Below are positions 12,285 through 22,087 of a stretch of 64,000 nucleotides of DNA, in pieces. Numbering within the stretch: position 1 is the first letter of the stretch; the number at the start of each line of letters is the position of its first letter. This stretch comes from Caenorhabditis elegans (taxonomy: Eukaryota; Nematoda; Chromadorea; Rhabditida; Rhabditidae), in assembly GCF_000002985.6 (NCBI RefSeq), contig NC_003280.10, positions 5,080,501-5,144,500 of the forward strand. Direction: 5' to 3'. The translations under genes were made by a program, and so were the position numbers. The notes under the pieces were generated by a model. That model was not told the origin of the DNA. It was given only the letters and a program-made list of their open reading frames with translations, and did no database searches.

Positions 12285-12563
12285 ATGCCTTGCATTGAGT
12301 ATGATATGAAACGCGAAGATGATAAGAAGAAGATGAAAAGTTGGTTGGTGGAAACAAAAAACGTGGGCAAAGAAACATGTAAACAGCTGTTCGTTTATCA
12401 GTTCAGAATTTATATTGAACACATACACCTAGGTAAGACCTTAACATGTTGGTTGTGGCCATACTACAGATCCTAATAAAGTGATAGTCATTGTTAGATA
12501 TTTTGTTTTCCAGAGGCAACCCATGGAGTACCTAGTGGCGTAATTCGATTTAAAAAAGTCTGA
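12285..12563 (+). CDS. Small two-exon gene, unknown function (65 aa)
   Basis: Exons 12285-12432 and 12514-12563 join in phase across GTAAGACC...TTTTCCAG, giving a 65-residue Lys/Glu-rich protein beginning MPCIEYDMKREDDKKK and ending IRFKKV. A TTTTTTTAG acceptor precedes the ATG by about 23 bases and could be a trans-splice site. AATAAA at about 12592 would serve as polyadenylation signal. I see no recognisable domain, signal peptide or membrane segment. Matching splice sites, frame and poly(A) signal argue for a gene, but a chance open frame is possible. Confidence 0.4.
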
Positions 12564-12704
12564 TTTGATCTTTGGGTATGTAGGAAACCCGTAATAAACC
12601 CAAATCCATACCTTCTACGATTTGAGATCATCCACGAATACAGAAATCGGTATCATTCGCACATTGAAACAGGATATTGAAGCGATGTTGCATAACACTA
12701 GACC

Positions 12705-12713
12705 GATATAAAA
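12705..12713 (+). promoter_or_regulatory. TATA box of first C6-domain gene
   Basis: GATATAAAA, 34 bases before the ATG at 12747. The same nonamer sits 39 bases before the start of the paralogue at 14260, supporting a conserved core promoter. Confidence 0.55.
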
Positions 12714-12746
12714 TGAATTGTAGTCTGAGGACATTACAGGGACAAC

Positions 12747-13616
12747 ATGATCGCCTTCCTTTTATTCTCTATTGTTAAAGTCGCTATTACATGTATCCCA
12801 ACTCAAGAAGTTGAACGTAAGTTCTTCGCAGTATTTTTTAATTGATGGAAAATAAATGTATTAGCTAAATATTTTTTTGAATCTTGTATCGTAAAGTTAT
12901 TGAGAAAATTATTTAGAAACCTTTTATATAAGAACACTGGAATGCCTAGAAAGAATGTTGCATAGTAAAAAATTTGTGGCACAACTTGCTTTAATTTCAG
13001 CTATTGACCCAGTCAGCACTACTACAACGACATCTTCTACAACCACCACAACTACTACAACTACAACGACGGAAGCAACTACAACAACTCTAACATTAGC
13101 TCCGAACCGTAAGCGTTTCATGAAAAGCTTCTAAATTTTAAAAATTCGAAATTTGTTGGAGTGTATGATAATTGATGATGTGAGATCACTGTGAGTATAA
13201 TTAAACTACCCTAAATCACTTTCTAGCCTGCACAATGTGTGCTCCAATTTACAATACTGGATGCATGGGAGTTGGAATGCCAAGTCCCACAGATTGGTGT
13301 GTTATTGGAGATGATATTCCCGTTACTTATTCACTTGTAGATGATGGTGCAGGACTTATTAGTTGCGAGTGAGTTATCATAAATGTTTCACAATGCCCTA
13401 GTGAACACTGCTTTATATTTTAGAACGACATTACAATGCCCAACTGGAACATTTGCTTATTTTGTAGCAGGAACCGAAATGCAAGGAAGCAACGGAGGCA
13501 CTGATTCATACACAGTCAGCTGCGAAGAATCGGGTGGTTTTTATATTGGAATATGGCGGTTAGTAATTGGTGGGATACCTACTCCAATTACTCAAGCAAC
13601 ATGCAGAAACATGTAG
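12747..13616 (+). CDS. Secreted nematode C6-domain protein, copy 1
   Basis: Four exons (12747-12816, 13001-13108, 13227-13368, 13424-13616), 170 residues. A signal peptide (MIAFLLFSIVKVAIT) is followed by a Thr-rich linker of about 30 residues, likely O-glycosylated, then a cysteine-rich domain with CAPIYNTGC, DWCVIGDDIPVTY, LQCPTGTFAYF, YTVSCEE and TQATCRN. This is the pattern of the nematode C6 domain, whose function is unknown; family members are usually secreted or surface mucin-like proteins. The paralogue immediately downstream has the same exon lengths for exons 3 and 4 (142 and 193), so the two arose by tandem duplication. Confidence 0.8.
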
Positions 13617-14212
13617 AAGTGCACAAATATTGATGGTACTTTATGAAAGTTTCAAGATGTTATGGTTCAATATTTCTAAAATTATACAAGATATAATAAA
13701 TATTGATATTGATGTCTATTATGTTCACTTGGAACTAGACCGCACTTTTTTGAACTGCAAAAATTCAAAGACACTAAACATCATTGCTTGTTATGAATCG
13801 AAAGAACAGGATATCATTTGGTGCGCAAAAAGCTTGTTGCTGCTTCACCTGTCCGACGCTTGATCAAAATTTGTTTCCTTAATTTCATCGGCGCTTTATG
13901 CAGGTGTAAGTTAATTAAACTCTATCCATATTTTGAATCGACTAACATTTTCAAAAAGTAAGGTTGCTGGCAATATGCCAGTGCAAAAAGGATGCAAAAC
14001 TAATTTTTGGTTGGATCGTAAGGACGCAAGACTTATAGTGAAAATACTATATTTCTGCTCAAACAAAAAGTCGAATTTTGAGCTTCAAGCATGTTACACG
14101 TGACTAATATAAAAATTTGATACTTATTGCAATGTCTCCTCCAACAAAGGATGAAGAACGTTTTTTCGAATCGGAACAAGAAATATTGCGTTGCGAACAG
14201 ATATGCAAGGAA
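13617..14212. other. Spacer between the two C6-domain genes
   Basis: About 600 A/T-rich bases. The AATAAA near 13697 could end the first transcript. No coding signal or repeat was seen beyond that. Confidence 0.5.
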
Positions 14213-14221
14213 GATATAAAA
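14213..14221 (+). promoter_or_regulatory. TATA box of second C6-domain gene
   Basis: GATATAAAA, identical to the element upstream of the first C6 gene and at nearly the same distance from the ATG. Confidence 0.55.
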
Positions 14222-14259
14222 GTGATCTGAAGCATGTCACAGTTTGATCAGACAATATT

Positions 14260-14870
14260 ATGTTTCTACTCTTATTCTCATTGATGCCTATAATGAACGG
14301 ATGTATTCCCACTCAGGAAGTTGAACGTGAGTTGTTGTACAAGCATACTGACTATGAAAGAGTATAGATAATTTTCCAAAATAGCAATTACCACTACAAC
14401 TACAACGACTACCGAAGATCCAACCACAACAACAGTCCCTTATCGTGAGTTCAAGGTTTTCAATTTTCTAAATAAATCAAACTTTAAGCGTGCTCTGCTT
14501 GCACACCAATCTACAATACTGGTTGCATGGGATATGGTGTCCCCAGTCCGACAAATTGGTGTGCTATTGGAGAAGATATTCCAGTGACTTATACAATTGG
14601 AATAAATGATTACGGGTCTACTGCTTGCCAGTTAGTTAGATGTTTCAAATCAAAATTTCAATTTAGAAAATTTTCAGAACAACGCTCCAATGTCCTTCCG
14701 GAACTATTGCATATTTCGATCAATCAGGTACTGAAGTTGAAGGGAATGATGGAGGAACTGATTCTTACTCAATATCGTGCGAAGAAGAGGGCAATTATGT
14801 TGGAATGTGGATGACTCAAATTGAAGCATTTCCTCAGCCGATAAATCTAGTTACTTGTAGGAATGCTTGA
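14260..14870 (+). CDS. Secreted nematode C6-domain protein, copy 2
   Basis: Exons 14260-14326, 14385-14444, 14489-14630 and 14678-14870, 153 residues. A signal peptide (MFLLLFSLMPIMNG), a shorter Thr-rich linker than copy 1, then the same cysteine-rich domain (CTPIYNTGCMGYG, NWCAIGEDIPVTY, LQCPSGTIAYF, YSISCEE, LVTCRNA). The linker is the main difference from copy 1; the domain is otherwise well conserved and all its cysteines are kept. The third exon appears to use an AAG acceptor (CTTTAAG), which is unusual but is the only site that keeps frame. Confidence 0.8.
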
Positions 14871-16696
14871 TTATTAACGTATTTAAATAATAAAAATATT
14901 TTTTGAAACTGAAGTACATATATCAAGTATGTAATCAGGAATAAACGAGCAGTTTGTTTTATTTACTCAAAACTAAGACCATACGTTTTCCAATAAAATC
15001 AATATATTTCAAAGCTTTTTCTCAATCTAGTCTGTTTGAAAGGATCAATAAATACAGTTTTGATGCTGATCTTTTATACAGATAAAAACTGATCAGACTA
15101 ATTGTGTCTGGATGTTTTATGAAAAAAAAAATTTCTCGCCAATTCAAGTAGGAACAGGAATTTATGTGAAATGGACACCCTCCATTTTTTAGACCTTATT
15201 AATTAGTGTGCCAAAGATTGGAGCAATTTCAAATTTGCGTGTAACCAAAATGAAAAATAAGAATTAAAGAAGAGTTATGGGAACCCAATCTAGAAATAGC
15301 GAGAAATTTGAACCCGCTAAAATTCATTTTTCATAGAAAACCATTATATTTATTTTTAATATTTTAATTTAAAAAATTGTTTTTGGTCACTTTGAGTAAT
15401 CAGAAAATGGCACATAACTCACTGGAAAAATTATTTCAGTTTATTCCTTGGCATGACCAAAATTTTCAACCATTTTTCATCGCTACATTAAAAGCCAGCT
15501 TTCGGGAGATAACAAAGAAACAAAACACCACATCTTATCAGAGAACAGGATATAACTGCACGATTAATTAAAGTATCGATATAGAAGATTACGTTCTTGA
15601 TCAAAATGTTCCATATATATTAATAATACTTAGAAGTAGAGCAATTGTGAAAATGGAAACATGGTGAATATTTTGTGCTTGGTCACAATGTTTCTATTTA
15701 CTAAATCATACAAAACTACAAATATCAGGTAGTTTCTAATAAAATGTGAACAAGCACATGAAGAAAATAAATAGTGTGAATAGAACTTGTTCACACTTTT
15801 GAGAGCACAAAAGAGCTGGAGAGAAATATGAAAGGTAGAGAAAACGAGAAGGAAAAATAGTTGATTTTTCAATTGCAACAAACAACTGAAGATATTCTTC
15901 TGTTTTTTTTTTATTTGTGAGTGTGGTTGAGAAAAAGAAAATAAAAATGTTGGAAAGAGAAGTGCCGGAGCCACCGGGTGCCAGAGCACAATTTCCATCT
16001 TTTTTAATTGTTTAGAACGAAACATGTGAAGCGGAACATACTCAATTTGAGGCAAAAGTTAGTTTTTTTTGTCTATTTCGTGCTAAAGTATTTTTGGAAA
16101 TTTTTGAAAAACGAGAAAATTCTAGTATAAAAAATTAAGCGAAGATAAAGTATTAGAAATTGAAAAAAAAAGAATTTAAAAACCACATCTATTTTTTGAC
16201 AATTGCAACCACTATTTTTGTCATCTGCTTCTAACAAAGCGTGTGTAAAACGTAATGTTTGCTCACAAAATGAGTCACTGGTTTTCTATTTCTTCATAGA
16301 ATCTACGAGTTAGAATCGGTTCAAAATCCAAAAATTGACGTGCAAAAATGAACCAAAATTTCGAAACAAGATGAATAAAAATATATAATTTCTCAAAATG
16401 AAAACTTGAAAAAGAAAGGTTACTAAATTCATACCTGGGCATACTAAAGTTGTTATTTTTCGTATTTTCGTAGTCTGTGGAAAAGGAAGTAATTTTAAAT
16501 TTGATTACCTCGAATATTGAGTAAACAATGCAAAGGTTTTGGGTAGATATGATATATGTATGAATAAATTAATATGACGTTTTTTAACCTGGTGGAACCA
16601 AGTAGCGAATTAGCCTTCACATGCTTCAGGTAAGTTTTCAAAAAATTTTTCCACGAATTTTTCTCATCTGCAAGTTTCATTCACTCTGCTCTGATC
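14871..16696. other. Gene-poor A/T-rich spacer
   Basis: About 1.8 kb of A/T-rich DNA. A minus-strand open frame of 141 codons at 15630-16055 has no splice or family support and was not called. I see no RNA gene here. Confidence 0.4.
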
Positions 16697-17410
16697 AGTT
16701 AGACCATTAGATGAATTCCCAAAGTTAGACCATTAGATGAATTCCCAAAGTTAGACCATTAGATGAATTTCCAAAGTTAGACCATTAGATGAATTTCCAA
16801 AGTTAGACCATTAGATGAATTTCCAAAGTTAGACCATTAGATAAATTTCCAAAGTTAGACCATTAGATAAATTCCCAAAGTTAGACCATTAGATGAATTT
16901 CCAAAGTTAGACCATTAGATGAATTCTCAAAGTTAGACCATTAGATAAATTTTCAAAGTTAGACCATTAGATGAATTTCCAAAGTTAGACCATTAGATGA
17001 ATTCTCAAAGTTAGACCATTAGATGAATTTCCAAAATTAGACCATTAGATGAATTTCCAAAGTTAGACCATTAGATGAATTCTCAAAGTTAGACCATTAG
17101 ATGAATTCTCAAAGTTAGACCATTAGATGAATTTCCAAAGTTAGACCATTAGATGAATTTCCAAAGTTAGACCATTAGATGAATTTCCAAAGTTAGACCA
17201 TTAGATAAATTTCCAAAGTTAGACCATTAGATAAATTTTCAAAGTTAGACCATTAGATGAATTTCCAAAGTTAGACCATTAGATGAATTCTCAAAGTTAG
17301 ACCATTAGATAAATTTTCAAAGTTAGACCATTAGATGAATTTCCAAAGTTAGACCATTAGATGAATTCTCAAAGTTAGACCATTAGATGAATTCTCAAAG
17401 TTAGACCATT
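16697..17410. repeat. 26-bp minisatellite, 27.5 copies
   Basis: Unit AGTTAGACCATTAGATGAAT followed by TTCCAA (26 bp). The array is 714 bp, exactly 27 units plus 12 bases, with no indels. Variation is confined to a few positions: G/A at base 17, and TTCC, TCCC, TCTC or TTTC near the end. Units 1-13 line up with units 15-27 with few differences, so the array looks like an internal duplication of a block of about 364 bp. It is intergenic. Confidence 0.97.
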
Positions 17411-18647
17411 ACAAATTTAAAAAAATCAAAAGTTATTACTAACGAAAAATCCTCGAATCAAAATTATTCACAATTGAAATATAATAAAAAAAAACACACA
17501 CACACAATAAAAAACAATAAAAACTTTCACAGAAAAATGAGGGAAAACGGCAAGTGTATGAGGTTGAGGATAATGCGAACAACTATATAACAGATATGGT
17601 TAGTATTGTGGAAAAAATGCAATAAACCCGGAATATTATTTGTGACAAAAAATAAATGTATGCTATTCGTGGCAATTGTTAAGTAATGTTCATAAAACAG
17701 ATTAAGAGAAACGCAGAAAGGGGAGGAAAATGAGATAAAAAGAACTGCTGATAGGGGAAAAATGTGTAAAATGAGATTAATTTAAGCATGGGGAAATGGG
17801 GAAAAAATACTAAAAAACGCAGAGAGGTAACTGGGATAAATGAACTGTTTTGTAAGGGGAAAATGGGATTAATTTAAGCACAACGAGACTGCATTGACGT
17901 TTTCTACGTGGCAATTTTTGGATTTTTTAATAGAAAAAGCGAAAAATTCAGAATATACTCGAAAATTCATAAATTTGATTTTTTTTTCCCAAGAAATCAC
18001 ACTCGAAATTTTAGAAAAAGTGCAATTTTTATCGACATGAAAACCATTTCAAAATACGAAATTTCCTGCGTTGTGATAATATGAGAAAATGGTTTTTTTT
18101 TCAGAAATAATGTCCAAAAGGCTGTGTTATTTAATGAAAAAAAAAATCATAAATTTGTTGAAAAATAAAACGAAAGTTCATAATTTTTGAATTTCTCAGG
18201 AAAATGATCGTTTTTTGAGTTTCAGACAAAAAATATCGTTCGGAAAACTGCCTTTTCATGGTTTTTTTCGCAAAAGTTTTTTTTTCCAATTGAACTTGAT
18301 GGAATCTCGCGAAAGTCAGTATGTGTCGTTGACCTTTAACAATTAAATTTCGAAAAATAATAATACATACATAAAAATGTCTGAATCAAGTTCGTAAGAT
18401 GTCAGCTGCAAACATTGACTTGAAGAATTGACAAATTCACGTGGGAAGACCAGAATTGACGAAGAACATGGCACAGGAATTCGGAATGGGCAGTCTTCTG
18501 GAAATTTTCATTTTGGAATTAAAAATGTGTTGAATGCTGGTTTAGACTAAAAAAGGATTTTACTTTAAAACTCTCAAAATTGTCTAAAATTGGACGAAAA
18601 ATATAGAAAAGAATGATCCAAAATAAAAAAACAAATTCAATTTTAGC
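17411..18647. other. A/T-rich spacer
   Basis: About 1.2 kb after the minisatellite. A short CA run lies at 17495-17508 and related GGGGAAAATGGGATTAATTTAAGCA-type segments recur near 17755-17880, a local imperfect duplication. No gene was recognised. Confidence 0.4.
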
Positions 18648-18782
18648 TAAATTCCCTCCGAAATAAGAACCGTGACCAATTAGCAATTCGCTCCGCCCAA
18701 TTTTCAACCAATCAGATGGAGTGGGCGGAGTTCGAGAGTGCTGATTGGTCGGAGAGCTCTCATTTTGAAGGAATTTAGAAAA
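18648..18782. repeat. Long imperfect inverted repeat (MITE-like)
   Basis: The left arm has CTAAATTCCCTCCGAAAT, GACCAATTAGCA and CTCCGCCCA; the right arm has TGGGCGGAG, TGCTGATTGGTC and GAAGGAATTTAG, in mirrored order around AATTTTCAACCAATCAGATG. The element is about 135 bp and would fold into a long hairpin. A related fragment is at about 39693-39742. No target-site duplication was clear. Confidence 0.8.
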
Positions 18783-18937
18783 AAAAAAATTGATTTTGCT
18801 TTTTTTTTTCATTCTTTTCTGGATTTTCTGAATTCGAGATTATTCACGTTAGTCCAATTTTAAAATAGTTTGAAATGTAGAACTAGATTAAAAGATCACT
18901 AAAACATTATCAATAAAAAAATCTGATATATACCTTT

Positions 18938-19249
18938 CTAATAAGCACTGATAGCTCTACCGGATGGTGGAGGTGGTGGTGGTGATCGACGACGATTTGG
19001 ATATCTCTTCACTGGTGGATAATCATCTGCGTCGCTGATCTCCATTTCACAGTCCGTCGTTTTTCCGGAATCCGACATTTCTGACTCGGAATTTCTCGAT
19101 TTTTTGTTTTTCAGATTCTTCTTTGGCTTTTTCTTCGGATTTTTGAGCTCCTTCTTTGGCCCCTTGCTCGCCGTTTTCTTAGATTTCTTTCCAGCTCCAC
19201 GAATCACCGCCACAGTGCTCGAGTCATCATCCCGCTCTCCTTTTCGCAT
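18938..19249 (-). CDS. Lysine-rich basic protein, last exon or short gene
   Basis: An open frame of 103 codons with a strong TTTTTTCAG acceptor at 19259, seven bases before an ATG at 19249. The sequence is low complexity: a basic middle (KKPKKNLKNKKSRN), an acidic patch (DCEMEISDADDYPP), and an RRRSPPPPPPSGR tail. The composition suggests a nuclear or nucleic-acid-binding disordered protein, but there is no domain. The nearest upstream exon-like frame (19391-19507) does not join it in phase, so this may be a separately trans-spliced short gene. Confidence 0.45.
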   Translation of the reverse strand: MRKGERDDDSSTVAVIRGAGKKSKKTASKGPKKELKNPKKKPKKNLKNKKSRNSESEMSDSGKTTDCEMEISDADDYPPVKRYPNRRRSPPPPPPSGRAISAY

Positions 19250-19390
19250 TTCGTCTCTGAAAAAAGTAGAAAAATTAGTTCCTTATTAGATTAACAGATT
19301 AAATACATTAATTAAGGCAACTGTCAGATACCAATATGTATTCAAATTCTCAGAAAATTTAGCTTTTATAAATATGAACTAACTTTCTTA

Positions 19391-19507
19391 GCGCTGGCCG
19401 TCATTTTTGCATATTCTTCCTGAGCTTTTTTGTTTTTTGCCAATCGCTCCTCCTCCTGTTCTTTCATAGATTTTTCAGCCTTTTTCGCAGGTTGAACCTT
19501 CTGCTCT
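19391..19507 (-). CDS. Possible Lys/Glu-rich exon, gene structure unresolved
   Basis: Open frame encoding a charged coiled-coil-like segment (KEQEEERLAKNKKAQEEYAK), ending at a GTTAGT donor. It has the codon use and composition of a real exon. Joining it to the exon at 19259 gives a stop after nine residues, and no clean upstream acceptor is visible. It may belong to the gene starting at 20133 or to a separate short gene. Confidence 0.3.
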
Positions 19508-19911
19508 TTCTCCTTTTTTCATCACAGATCGGGAGTATTTGGCGGAGTTAGTCAGACTTCTCTGATCGGCTGGCATTGCTTGCCAGCGATTTCTGTTGAC
19601 ACTCCGGTCCGAGAGGCAGCCAGAGCCTCGGAGTGACAAGAAGACGACGGACAGAACGGGAGAACGGCGACGGACAGCCAGTGACGAAAGGGAACGAAGA
19701 GTGAAGTGAAGAGTAGCCACATTTTAGGCCCGAAATTAATATGAGCAAGGGAATAAACAGCGCGCGCTACGACACTCCGATGTGTACAATGGCGCGCGCT
19801 TGCATCCTTGGCGGCAAATTCAAATAAGAATTATTTAATTTAATTAATTTAAATGGTGGAATATTTAAGAACGAACAAACGGAATTGTGTGAGTAAATTA
19901 CCGGCGTATGA

Positions 19912-20133
19912 TTATCGCTGGATTGTGGGCAATTCTTGCCGATAATTATAATCCGCAAAGTTGGGGCGGCGGACCTCTACTGAGGCCAAGTCACAACAAT
20001 TTCTGCTCGCCTCTCTATTCTTTTTCTCGTCATTTTCTTGCTTCTTTGCCTGGAAAAAACGATTGTAAATAAGATAATTATATCGGTTATGGAAACTTAC
20101 TTTCTCCTCAATCAAAGGTTTCGGACGAGCCAT
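19912..20133 (-). CDS. Short charged protein, unknown (56 aa), possibly 5' part of a longer gene
   Basis: Exons 20133-20101 and 20049-19912 join in phase across a 51-bp intron (GTAAGT...TTTTCCAG). It begins MARPKPLIEEKAKKQ, has a charged helix, and ends NYRQELPTIQR. A TTTTTCAG acceptor about 20 bases upstream of the ATG suggests trans-splicing. No family was recognised. Alternative use of a GTAGAG donor inside exon 2 could connect it to the Lys/Glu-rich exon at 19.4 kb. Confidence 0.45.
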   Translation of the reverse strand: MARPKPLIEEKVSFHNRYNYLIYNRFFQAKKQENDEKKNREASRNCCDLASVEVRRPNFADYNYRQELPTIQR

Positions 20134-20265
20134 CGCGGTCGATTTCAGAAAATCTGAAAAATAAAATTGAAAATTATACTCAAAAATATACAACAAAAAA
20201 ATAAAATTTTAATTTTTAATTCACAAAATATATACAATATATATATGTATATATACAAGAGGTAA

Positions 20266-20486
20266 CGGGAGGTGGATAAATTCGAGTCTCAGAACGTTTT
20301 GTATCGTATCGAGAAAACAATATTTTGTGCTGGACTCAGTAAGTTTTTATCCGCTGAGCTGTTAGTTGAATAACATTAATATTTCAAGTCATTGGATTCA
20401 CTATGCTCTTGACATTCATCGGCATTGAAATCGGATTTGGAGTTTTTACCAAAGGAAGTCTCGTCTATTACATCTATGGATTTTGA
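20266..20486 (+). CDS. Possible small one-TM protein gene, 5' end missing
   Basis: An open frame from about 20293 to a GTAAGT donor at 20339 continues in phase from 20389 (acceptor ATTTCAAG) to a stop at 20486. It encodes ...LYRIEKTIFCAGL, then IIGFTMLLTFIGIEIGFGVF, a good membrane helix, and ends YYIYGF. AATAAA lies at 20536. The two exons splice in frame across 50 bp and the poly(A) signal is well placed. However, no ATG is in frame upstream of the helix, so a first exon is missing from my model or the gene is a remnant. Confidence 0.35.
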
Positions 20487-20629
20487 TAGTTTACTTCTAC
20501 TTGTAATAATATTGTTTTATTAATTAATGGCTTGTAATAAAGGTTTACGATTGATTATATTTATTGTCAATATTAATAGTAAATTAAATAAAATTAGAAA
20601 AAAAAACACCTAAACCCGAATTAAAAAAA

Positions 20630-21283
20630 TTAGCACTTGTCTCCTCCCTTGGCTGGTCGTCTCTTGATTCCGAGGGCTCTGTTGGCTTCATCGATACGAA
20701 GATTCTGAAGAGAACGACGTTTACGTCCTCCACCTCCGCATCCACAACATCCACATCCACATCCACAACAACATGGACGGCAGCAGGTACAACATCTTGT
20801 ACAACAGCAAGTACGGCAACATGTGCAGCAACGACGGCAACAGCAGCAGCATCTGGAAAATTATGCTTTTAATTACAGCGACAGACGTTCCCAAAAGTCA
20901 AAAATTGAGATATTGATTTTTGTGATATTGTTCTTCTACAAAAGTACAGTTTTCCACCAACCTTGGCCTACAACAGCAGCATCCGCATCCTCCACCTCCT
21001 CCTCCACATCCGCAGCATCCGCATCCGCACCCACAGCAACCACATCCTCCTTGTCTTTTAACTCTGGATGATCCTAATGTATCAATTGATGTTTCAGATG
21101 ATGAAGTAGTTGAAGCATCAGTTGATGATGTTACTAACGCCACTTCTTTTGAGGACACTGGCAAGACTGCTGATTGAACCTGCAACCATCTTCAACTTCT
21201 TAAGAGTGACCTGAAAATACTGATACCTGGGAAATTGCAATGATTGCCAGAATGGCTAAAGTGGAGTATGCGATCTTGGACAT
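20630..21283 (-). CDS. Secreted Cys/Gly-rich proprotein, minus-strand twin
   Basis: Exons 21283-21227, 21179-20962 and 20852-20630, 165 residues; the first intron is 47 bp. The 19-residue first exon MSKIAYSTLAILAIIAISQ is a signal peptide. A Ser/Thr-rich propeptide ends in RVKR, a furin-type site. Then come GGCGCCGCGCGCC-type repeats, a Cys/Arg-rich segment (CCRRCCTCCRTCC), another GCGCGCC run, a dibasic RKRR, and a conserved tail NLRIDEANRALGIKRRP. I do not recognise a named family. The cysteine content suggests metal binding or a cross-linked extracellular material. The mature region is nearly identical to the divergent twin at 21498. Confidence 0.85.
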
Positions 21284-21497
21284 TTCAAAGGGATGGAATA
21301 CTCTTGGTGTGTTCACTGATCAGTTTTATACCCCCAAAAATTTCCGTCAGGCAGTTCGGTCCGGAAACTGTCAAATTTTCCGTGATCACGCTTGCCAAGC
21401 GCGCGCTCAGAAAAAGACAAACAAACAAAGTGTACCTGGAAAAAAGTATCTGACTATATAAACGGGCAGTGAATTGATCATTTCATTTCAATTCGTT
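21284..21497. promoter_or_regulatory. Shared divergent promoter of the Cys-rich pair
   Basis: 214 bases separate the two ATGs. Each side has its own TATA box pointing outward: TATAAAAC (minus, near 21325-21332) and TATATAAAC (plus, near 21452-21460). Each is followed within about ten bases by CAGTGAA, so the core promoters are themselves inverted copies. An imperfect dyad CAGTTCGGTCCGGAAACTG lies near 21354-21372 between them. Confidence 0.6.
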
Positions 21498-22087
21498 ATG
21501 TTCAAACTATTTATTTTCTCAACTTTGATTCTGGCTCTTGGAGCATACTACGGTCAGGTGCAAGCTGCCGTATTGCCAGTATCCTCAACAGAGGTTGCAC
21601 TAGTGAGATCATCTGCTTCAACTACTTCATCATCTGAAACATCAATTGATACATTAGGATCATCCAGAGTTAAAAGACAAGGAGGATGTGGTTGCTGTGG
21701 ATGTGGATGCGGATGCTGTGGATGTGGTGGAGGAGGTGGAGGATGCGGATGCTGCTGTTGTAGACCAAGGTTAGTAGAATACCATACTTTTTATGAATAA
21801 CAATACTGTGACTTTTGGAAACGCCTGACGCTGTAATTGAACATTTAAAAATTTCCAGATGCTGCTGCTGTTGCCGTCGTTGCTGCACATGTTGCCGTAC
21901 TTGCTGTTGTACAAGATGTTGTACTTGCTGCCGTCCATGTTGCTGTGGATGTGGATGTGGATGTGGATGTTGTGGATGCGGAGGTGGAGGACGTAAACGT
22001 CGTTCTCTTCAGAATCTTCGTATCGATGAAGCCAACAGAGCCCTCGGAATCAAGAGACGACCAACCAAGGGAGGAGACAATTGTTGA
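21498..22087 (+). CDS. Secreted Cys/Gly-rich proprotein, plus-strand twin
   Basis: Exons 21498-21769 and 21859-22087, 166 residues. The signal peptide is MFKLFIFSTLILALGAYYG, followed by a Ser/Thr propeptide ending SSRVKR, then QGGCGCCGCGCGCC and further CC-containing repeats, RKRRSLQNLRIDEANRALG, and a final KGGDNC. The propeptide and mature region match the minus-strand gene residue for residue over long stretches, and the second splice site is in the same place. This gene lacks the minus copy's first intron and has an unrelated signal peptide. The product should be cleaved after RVKR and perhaps after RKRR. Confidence 0.85.

Noticed and set aside
15630-16055. 141-codon minus-strand open frame
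   Set aside because: Composition is low complexity from A/T-rich DNA, no splice signals or homology; length is within chance for such DNA.
16697-17410. Possible CRISPR-like array
   Set aside because: Units are contiguous with no unique spacers, and the genome is a nematode; it is a minisatellite.
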